Positions 7,158 through 12,500 of a stretch of DNA of 12,500 nt are shown here, in pieces. Where the stretch lies: contig NW_027018543.1 in NCBI RefSeq assembly GCF_032854445.1, forward strand, positions 1 through 12,500, given 5' to 3'. How positions within the stretch are numbered: position 1 is the stretch's first letter; every line of letters begins with the position of its first letter. The notes below the pieces were generated by a model. It ran no database searches. It was not told the DNA's origin and was given only the letters and a program-made list of their open reading frames with translations. Origin of the DNA: Liolophura sinensis. Lineage: Eukaryota; Mollusca; Polyplacophora; Chitonida; Chitonidae. The translations under genes were made by a program, and so were the position numbers.

Positions 7158-8035
7158 ATGGAAGCTGCCGAGCATTTACTATAGCCTCATGGCTACTAGA
7201 CAGGGCTTGCAGCTATCAAGAAACAGGCAGAGGTTGCCAAGGTCTTTGAACTGGGCCTGGCTCAAGAAACCGGGCCCAGTCCCGCGGCGTATGCCTAGAC
7301 CAAAATTCGATGTTCGGAACCCATCAGGCCGATCTGTTTCTGCTGCATGATCAAGTACGCTTTACAAGTAAGCTCTTACCGTGGTTTACGTCGCTTCTCG
7401 CTACAAGTAGGCCGAACTCTAGCTACGAAGGAGGCTAAAGAGGTCGCTCATGCCCTGGCCTGCATATACAAGCGGGGATCTCTTAGATGGCCGAAGCTGT
7501 TCCAACTCGATCCGGGGCGTGAATTCATGGGCGCTACAATCCAGTTGTTGGGTATCGATCAGACGTGGGCGTGCAACGAGACCAAGGCATTGTGGAGCGT
7601 TTCAACTGCACTCTGGCTGTTCGGCCATCAATATGCCCAGGAGATGCATTTGGGCGGTTCTTCTGAGTGAGTAGCTCGCTTGCCCGCAGTCATTGCTTCC
7701 GTAACTGCAGAAGTGACCCGACTCACCCAGAGATGCCGTTAGGGTACGATCTGTGGCACAAAAGCAATCTGCAGTGATTCCGGGTCACCCAGCTGGGCAA
7801 GATGAGTGAAAGATCGCGACAAGTGCCGGCGTTTACTATCTCTAACAATCTGGAGAGCTGGAAGGCGGCCGCCACAGAGCAACCGATCCTGTGTGGTCTG
7901 TAAAAGTTTACCGGCTTGAGCACCGTCACCAAACCTAATGAACTGGTGGTGTAGCAACTGTTGGATGGTCAGGCGCGTTGGTTTGTTCGGGAGGAACACA
8001 GTTGTCACCAGAAGGTGTTCTATAATCCTAAAGTG
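7158..8035 (+). pseudogene. gene F, retrovirus-type (rve) integrase, heavily decayed
   Basis: This is an integrase of the DDE/rve fold, which joins linear element DNA to the host chromosome. The likely start is the ATG at 7158 (MEAAEHLL, then stops) followed by TGLAAIKKQAEVAKVF. Traces in shifting frames follow in the expected order: PRRMPRPKFDV; HQADLFLLHD (about 7325-7355) with the first Asp; TVVYVASRYK, where a Tyr stands where an Asp is common; ATKEAKEVAHALA and IYKRGSLRWPKL; DPGREFMG (about 7509) with the second Asp; and RDQGIVERFNCTL (about 7578-7616) with the Glu. The C-terminal part reads ARLPAVIASVTAEVTRL, GELEGGRHRATDPVWSVKVY (from about 7853) and WFVREE, ending near 8035. At least five frameshifts and several stops make it non-functional. 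It is closer to Polinton/virus-type integrases than to gypsy retrotransposons in that no reverse transcriptase adjoins it; that placement is inference. Confidence 0.8.
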
Positions 8036-8454
8036 ACGCCGCTCCTCCTTTTCGGTTGCTCACATTAGCCGAACATTATCTCTGCAGTGCCCTTAGGCGG
8101 AGTCAATCCGTCCGACGCTGAATTGTTGCGTGTCTTTTGCACAGTTGCAATCCAAGCACGACTGAGACCCCTGTTTAATTGTTATTTGACCTGGAACTCA
8201 ATCATGGGCTACAAATTTGAACTTTGATATGGAATTCATGCTTGGAATATCCACTGTCTGCATGGCATCCTTAAAAACTAATGACCGCTTCTCTCCTGTG
8301 TGTTACCGGCATTATTTCGTATTTGTACAATTTCTTACATACCTTTGTCTTTGGGAGCTAGTGTTAAACGTTGTTTTGGAAATGGATCTTGCGATTGTCG
8401 ACTTGGAACGCCCCTCACGGACTACGAATGGTATTTGAATGTCGGACATGGCGC
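8036..8454. other. spacer between F and G, no gene assigned
   Basis: Plus-strand open stretches cover much of 8217-8593, but they have no recognisable motif and the right part is antisense to gene G. The segment 8040-8210 has no convincing frame on either strand. It may be the spacer between two convergent genes or the remains of a further decayed gene. Confidence 0.4.
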
Positions 8455-9070
8455 TTATATTTTGGAACATAAGATCACAGCATCTCCATGTCGCAGGCCG
8501 AACAATGTTTTTTTCTGGGCCTCCCTAAGCTGCCAGATGAAGACCTTCAGCTTGAATCCCTGGATGCCTTTAGCTTGGTCCTGTCGCTTGTAGGCTACTA
8601 GCTTCCTCTATATCCGGCTCTGGCATGTATACCATCAGCTATTTCAGACTCACCAACGTCCAGCGGGTCCTCTGCTTCCACTCGCTAATTGGAGAAGACC
8701 GAAGCGGCGCCATCCAATTTCAAACTCGTCTTTGGCGTCGTTCAGAGTCTCAACTCCGTAGCCGGGGGCCGAACCGGGGATGCACCTGGTTATCCAGGTT
8801 TATAAAAGGCCACTGCGGTCGATTTTCAAACAGCTCTAGAACCACCTTCATCGCTCTTCATGTTTGCAGCGAGAGATTGGGTCAAATTCTTCCTACCCCT
8901 CTTCTTGCGTTGTGGGAGAGGGGAGGTCAATATTTCCCCAGCTGTATGGGCTTTAGCAGGTGCTCCTTGCCTGCCTCAGCAATAAGATCATCCAGGATGA
9001 TATCAACCACGTTATGGAGAATCGCATTTTCCGGCATTTCTGCCAGTAGTTGATCGACGTATTTGTCCAT
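8455..9070 (-). pseudogene. gene G, unknown acidic/helical protein, decayed
   Basis: The start is the ATG at 9070, opening a clean 47-codon piece: MDKYVDQLLAEMPENAILHN, then DIILDDLIAEAGKEHLL, to a TGA at 8927-8929. Later frames carry further protein-like text: LELFENRPQWPFINLDNQVH (about 8845-8785), GVETLNDAKDEFEIGWRRFG (about 8762-8700), and finally a clean 46-codon terminal piece from 8595 (AYKRQDQAKGIQGFKLKVFI; LREAQKKTLFGLRHGDAVIL) to a TAA at 8455-8457. Order and strand agree across the pieces, so a single gene of about 200 codons is likely. The N-terminal part is an amphipathic acidic helix pair. I know no family for it. Its start is 15 bp from that of gene H on the other strand. Confidence 0.65.
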
Positions 9071-9085
9071 AGTCGCTAGACCGGT

Positions 9086-9192
9086 ATGCCAAATGGGGCC
9101 ACGGCTCTAAATGGGAATTTAGCCGTGCTCTCATATCACATCGCCGCGGATTTCGATATCCGCACGCAAGACAGGGCCTTTGTTAGTAACGT
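9086..9192 (+). pseudogene. gene H, N-terminal fragment of unknown protein
   Basis: The ATG at 9086 opens MPNGATALNGNLAVLSYHIA and ADFDIRTQDRAFVSNV, 35 codons without a stop, before a poly-C tract cuts it off. The composition is protein-like, and no other frame here is. Beyond the tract only a short unrelated-looking stretch is open. The start is divergent from gene G, with 15 bp between the two ATGs. It may be the first part of a larger gene lost at the element's right edge. Function is unknown, and the shortness leaves real doubt. Confidence 0.45.
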
Positions 9193-9207
9193 CCCCCCCC
9201 CCCCCCC
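9193..9207. repeat. poly-C tract (C15) truncating gene H
   Basis: There are fifteen consecutive C residues at the point where the reading frame of gene H stops making sense. This is the second such tract in the element, on the same strand as the one at 3923-3936. Confidence 0.9.
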
Positions 9208-9589
9208 GGCAAGGCTGTGTGCATGAGGTATAAATTAGTTTAGATCGTTGCTCATTCGACATCGGATGAGACTGTGATGAACACATCACACGCACCTGAG
9301 AGATCAGCCAGCCGATCTCGCAGGGGTCCAATCAATAAATCCCATTACCATTTGTCTTCAGGAAACTCACCCGAGGTCATCTCACAAAGAGAAAATGATT
9401 CTTAAACATTATTCACTTTATAGTACCTAAAGAATGAGCTATAGGCGGCTCCTCTATTTTGATAAATAACAATATTATTCACAGCCCTGTTGTTCTGGAT
9501 GCAAAGCTTTAGACTTTTGCCTTTCGTGTATATAATCCCAGTTGCATAATTTAAAAGAACAATTACCTAAGCCGTTCATAATCATACGG
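9208..9589. other. intergenic, no gene seen
   Basis: Base composition becomes AT-rich rightward. No coding family or structural RNA is recognisable. The right boundary of the multi-gene element is probably at or near 9207, but no terminal repeat was found. Confidence 0.45.
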
Positions 9590-9840
9590 GTTTATAGGAA
9601 TTTAAATCTCCCATGGGGAGTAATAACATAATTAACAACGGCAAAATACTAAAAGACTTTTATCTAAGGAGGAACTGTTTTATTTTAATGATGGTTCTAA
9701 TACCTATTTACATGTTGGTAATCGCGCTTATTATGCTATCGATCTCGCTATCGCTGATCCATCAATTCTCAAAGACTTTTCTTGGAACGTGCATGAGGAC
9801 ATTTGTGGTAGTGACCATTTTCCCTATCACCCTAGAATAA
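9590..9840 (+). pseudogene. AP-endonuclease fragment of a non-LTR retrotransposon (jockey/CR1-like)
   Basis: This is the C-terminal half of an exonuclease-endonuclease-phosphatase domain, which nicks the target DNA in LINE retrotransposition. One frame gives MGSNNIINNGKILKDFYLRR from 9613. A one-base shift near 9688 leads to NDGSNTYLHVGNRAYYAIDL and DPSILKDFSWNVHEDIC, ending in GSDHFPITLE at 9840. The SDH motif near the end of this domain carries catalytic Asp and His residues in this family, and the spacing NNGK...IDL...SDHFP is typical. The N-terminal catalytic motifs and the whole reverse transcriptase are absent, so this is a short relic. Jockey or CR1 type is judged from motif style only. 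Confidence 0.8.
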
Positions 9841-10323
9841 AAGAATGATCATGACTTAACACCACATCGGCAATATTTCAGCCATATAATGGATATGAAG
9901 GTTTTCGATGACCTTAAGAACTTAAAAAAGAAACAAAAAAGTTCAGACATCTTTAAAATTAGATAAAACAAAAACAAGAGTTAAAACTCGAAAACCAGCA
10001 TATTTTAAAAATACTATACCTAGAAATTTATGTGTGTAACTGTTTATCTCTAAATAAACTACCGGGCAAAAGAAACGTATAACCTTGTTCAGCACCACAA
10101 GAAAGAGAAAGAAAGACAAACATTATCAACATGATAAGCATTATATTGCAATAAACCATTTTCCAAATTTATGTTCAAAAATGAAAAGCCATATGGATAT
10201 TACACTTGCTGTCAGGCCGAGTAAAGAAGGCATGGGGTAAATCTGAAAAATTGCACAAATGCAAGTAAAGGGACTCCCTTAAAAAGGTGTACCTAATGTC
10301 CTATCATGTCATAAGACAGATCG
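9841..10323. other. AT-rich intergenic stretch, no gene seen
   Basis: No coding frame on either strand looks like protein. A-rich runs occur at 9925-9975. The motif GGTGTACCTAAT at 10286-10297 resembles the end sequence of many Tc1-like elements and may mark the edge of the Tc1 copy to the right; no matching inverted copy was found near 11373-11450. Confidence 0.45.
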
Positions 10324-11373
10324 TTAGTAGCGTGTGTGAGCACCCATTGCATCAATTAAAGCCAAAATGCGTCTCCTCATGGAAGTCGTCAGCCGCCGGA
10401 TGACGTAATCAGGAATTCTGTCCCGCTCTTCAAATAAAGCCTGTTCGAGCTGTTGCCTGTTTTGTGGGGGAGGGACACGTTGTCTCAGACGTCGATCAAG
10501 ATGATCCCACAGATGTTCTAAGGGATTCATGTCTGGCGATCGTGCTGGCCAAGGCAGTACGTTGACATCAACGGTGTCCAGATAATTTAGTACAACTCTG
10601 GCGGTATGAGGTCGTGCATTGTCCTGCTGCAAAAGGATACCCCTTTGCTGTTGATGTACGAATGGCACCACAACAGGTTCCAATATTTCATCTCGGTATC
10701 TTTAGCCAGTCAGATTTCCCTGGATGATGACCAATCTCGTTCTCACCTGTCCACAAATTCCGCCCCATACAAGCACCCCAACAGCACCAAAAGAGTGGAC
10801 ATTCTGAATGCAGTTTTGTGCCAGTCGCTCTCCCCTGCGTCGATACACACGAATTCGACCATCATTTCTGAAGAGGTTATATCGGCTTTCATCAGTGAAC
10901 AGCACCCTTTCCCAGTCTCGTCGCTGCCATCGACGTACAACTCTTGCCCAACGCAGCCTGTTTTGACGGTGTAGAGGAGTCAATGCCATTCCACGGAAGG
11001 GGCGATAGGCTCTGATACCACTCACGCGGAGTCGTCGTAAGACTGTGCGTCTGCTCATGGGGTGTCCCAGTGCCGTTTTCGCCGTTTCCGACGTTGACGT
11101 CGCCGTCACAAACCGGTTACGCAGGTGGATTGTGCGGATGTACCGGTCTTCGCCAGGCGTTGTGACACTTGGCCTGCCCGATCTTGGACGATCTTATGTC
11201 CTGCCTGTTAGGCGGTAACAACCCAACAGTCTGCTGATGGTGGCTTGACTGCAATTGAATGTTCTGGCAATGTGGTGTTGGCTGGCCCCCCATGTCGGCC
11301 ATACAGTGGCTCTATCACGTTCTGCTTGTGTGAGTCTCTTAGATGTTTTTTTATGGTATTGCACCCTTACCAT
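10324..11373 (-). pseudogene. Tc1-family transposase, full length with two in-frame stops
   Basis: One continuous frame of 349 codons plus stop runs from the ATG at 11373 (MVRVQYHKKTSKRLTQAERD) to 10324, the usual Tc1 length. An N-terminal paired-like helix-turn-helix is visible at residues 30-55 (HHIARTFNCSQATISRLL), followed by an RPRSGRP hinge at 62-68. The catalytic triad is complete: Asp161 (FTDESRYN), Asp251 (QQDNARPHTA) and Glu286 (NPLEHLWDHLD), with 34 residues between the last two, i.e. DD34E. The only visible defects are a TAA at codon 60 (11194-11196) and a TAA at codon 224 (10702-10704). There are no frameshifts, so the copy is fairly young. Terminal inverted repeats were not located with confidence. 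Confidence 0.95.
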
Positions 11374-11435
11374 GTGCTACATCGGTATTTATACGGCGGT
11401 CATTATCGAAAATTTTCAACAGGGCCCGAAACTCT

Positions 11436-12129
11436 GTTTTTCCGATTTTTCATATGAGTATACAAAGCCTATCGCTTCCAAAATTTTCAATTATTCCGAG
11501 GCCATCAAGGAGTTCGATTTGGCGACGTATACTTCTGGCGGCTATAACTGTGATTGTGAATCCTCAGTTTTTACCTACGACAAATGTAAACATGTCCTGG
11601 CTGGTGACCTTAATATTAGTAAGAATCATGATCTAAGGAATCTCTTTGTGAGGGGTCCTAAGTATAGAGAAAAGAGTAATGTCAACATTGGATCAAAACA
11701 AAAAAATATCATCTCGGCACTTGAGGAGTATGTTAAAAAATGGTCAAAACGGGAAAAGTGGATTCTTCGGTACTTAACGATTGGCTTGAGATTGTCAAAA
11801 AGAAAGTCAGTTTAACTATACACCGTCTAGACAATGATGCTCTACCTAAAGTTAAACAGGTTCTGAAGGATCCCACTGTGCAAGAAACACTCGCTGACCT
11901 TCATAGTAAATTTGTCATCACTGTAGCAGACAAGGCTCCTAATAATGCCATCTTTATTTGCAAGAATTATTATTATCAAATTCTTGTTCAAGAGCTATGT
12001 GCATCTACAACGACATCCACGTATTCTGCTACTACATGTACTCTGGAGGAACTATACTATCCAAAAAAAGAAACGCATAACCCGGTTTTTGCGGAGGTGA
12101 TGCAGGTCTTTTCAATTATGCATAACTAA
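11436..12129 (+). pseudogene. N-terminal part of a reverse-transcriptase-like retroelement protein
   Basis: A plus-strand coding trace runs from about 11436 (YTKPIASKIFNYSEAIKEFD) through a Cys-rich NCDCESSVFTYDKCKHVLAG, then DLNISKNHDLRNLFVRGPKY and SALEEYVKKWSKREK to about 11755. A one-base loss there shifts the frame to VDSSVLNDWLEIVKKKV and then LHSKFVITVADKAPNNAIFI, ending at about 12129. The ADK-type motif followed by a hydrophobic strand and a tyrosine-rich segment is characteristic of the fingers region at the start of reverse transcriptases such as Penelope-like elements. No catalytic palm motif is present, because the sequence ends at the next Tc1. The retroelement family is not settled; Penelope-like is my best guess. 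Confidence 0.6.
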
Positions 12130-12250
12130 ATAAGAATTGCTATTCTGCAAATATTTTTTTACACAGATTAAGGAAGGGTCCATATCTAGACAACAAGGCC
12201 ATCAACTTGAGGTAAGACACTCACAATGAGTCTCCCACTTGAGTGGAATG
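12130..12250. other. junction between RT fragment and second Tc1 element
   Basis: This is short, mostly noncoding sequence. It should contain the right break of the RT-like fragment and the 3' untranslated region plus end of the second Tc1. No terminal inverted repeat can be defined without its partner, which lies outside the window. Confidence 0.4.
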
Positions 12251-12500
12251 TCAGTATCTGTTGTGACCACCGCGGGCACGAATAACAGTTCTGACACGCC
12301 TTGTCATGGACTGGATGAGACGCTGGATAGAGGCCTGGGGAATGTTCTGTCACTCCTCCTGCAAACATGCAACTTGCTCTTGAAGCGTTTGGGGTTGAGG
12401 TTGACGTTGGCGTAGACGTCGATCAAGTTCATCCCACAGATGCTCAATTGGGTTAAGATCCGGGGAACGGGACGGCCAGGGTAGCATATTTACAGCGTTG
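12251..12500 (-). pseudogene. second Tc1-family transposase, C-terminal part, cut by window edge
   Basis: The minus-strand frame entering from the right edge reads [20 protein letters not shown], which carries the catalytic Glu, then [19 protein letters not shown]. It ends in QRLIQSMTRRVRTVIRARGG and HNRY with a stop at 12251-12253. One internal TGA (12350-12352) stands where a Trp codon, one base different, would fit. It belongs to the same broad Tc1 family as the copy at 10324-11373 but differs at many residues, so it is another lineage. The two catalytic Asp residues lie outside the window. Confidence 0.9.

Noticed and set aside
8784-8799. 16-bp hairpin ACCTGGTTATCCAGGT
   Set aside because: It falls inside coding text of gene G and has no T-run or other terminator or binding-site context.
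8217-9053. Plus-strand ORFs (73, 97 and 142 codons)
   Set aside because: The right two-thirds are antisense to gene G; the left part has no recognisable protein character.
9146-9163. Inverted pair GCGGAT/ATCCGC
   Set aside because: It lies inside the coding trace of gene H; a six-base stem is common by chance.
9613-9840. Small hydrophobic protein predicted from the single open frame
   Set aside because: The hydrophobic part arises from reading past a frameshift; the neighbouring frame gives a recognisable endonuclease.
10606-10974. Plus-strand ORF of 122 codons
   Set aside because: It is the antisense shadow of the Tc1 transposase, which is continuous in one minus-strand frame.
1-12500. 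CRISPR array, tRNA, rRNA or bacterial operon
   Set aside because: No regularly spaced repeats, cloverleaf or ribosomal sequence were seen. All recognisable families are eukaryotic transposons.

Overview
The window looks like accessory DNA from an animal genome, most likely a marine invertebrate and probably a mollusc. The reasons are eukaryotic transposon families throughout, a SINE-like repeat with an (AAAT)n tail of a kind I associate with molluscs, Tc1 transposases of invertebrate type, and no bacterial gene layout. I see no intact host gene. Almost every coding trace is broken by stops or frameshifts.

Layout, left to right. 1-1145 (minus): decayed piggyBac transposase running off the left edge, with a possible element end near 1391-1412. 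1413-2183: no gene, one diverged direct repeat. 2184-2385: a 5'-truncated SINE-like insertion with about 16-bp target-site duplications. 2386-3778: no gene, one tandem palindromic repeat. 3779-about 9207: remains of one compact multi-gene element, the most interesting part. 9590-9840 (plus): endonuclease fragment of a jockey/CR1-like non-LTR retrotransposon. 10324-11373 (minus): Tc1 transposase, full length in one frame apart from two stops. About 11436-12129 (plus): N-terminal part of a reverse-transcriptase-like protein. 12251-12500 (minus): C-terminal end of a second Tc1 transposase, cut by the right edge.

The 3779-9207 element has at least eight decayed reading frames packed with very short spacers: gene A (+), gene B (-, convergent with A, alpha-helical), a tandemly duplicated basic/helical gene C1 and C2 (+), a short ORF between them, D (+), E (+, hydrophobic at both ends), F (+, retrovirus-type rve integrase with all three acidic residues traceable), G (-) and H (+), whose starts are only 15 bp apart. 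The compact mixed-strand layout plus an rve integrase resembles Polinton/Maverick or related virus-like integrating elements. However, no DNA polymerase B, packaging ATPase, protease or capsid gene is visible here, so I leave it unnamed. A 342-bp Tc1/mariner-type MITE sits between E and F, and two poly-C tracts interrupt A and H.

The genes do not form a working system today: this is nested transposon wreckage. The decayed element is useful mainly as a pointer to an intact relative elsewhere.
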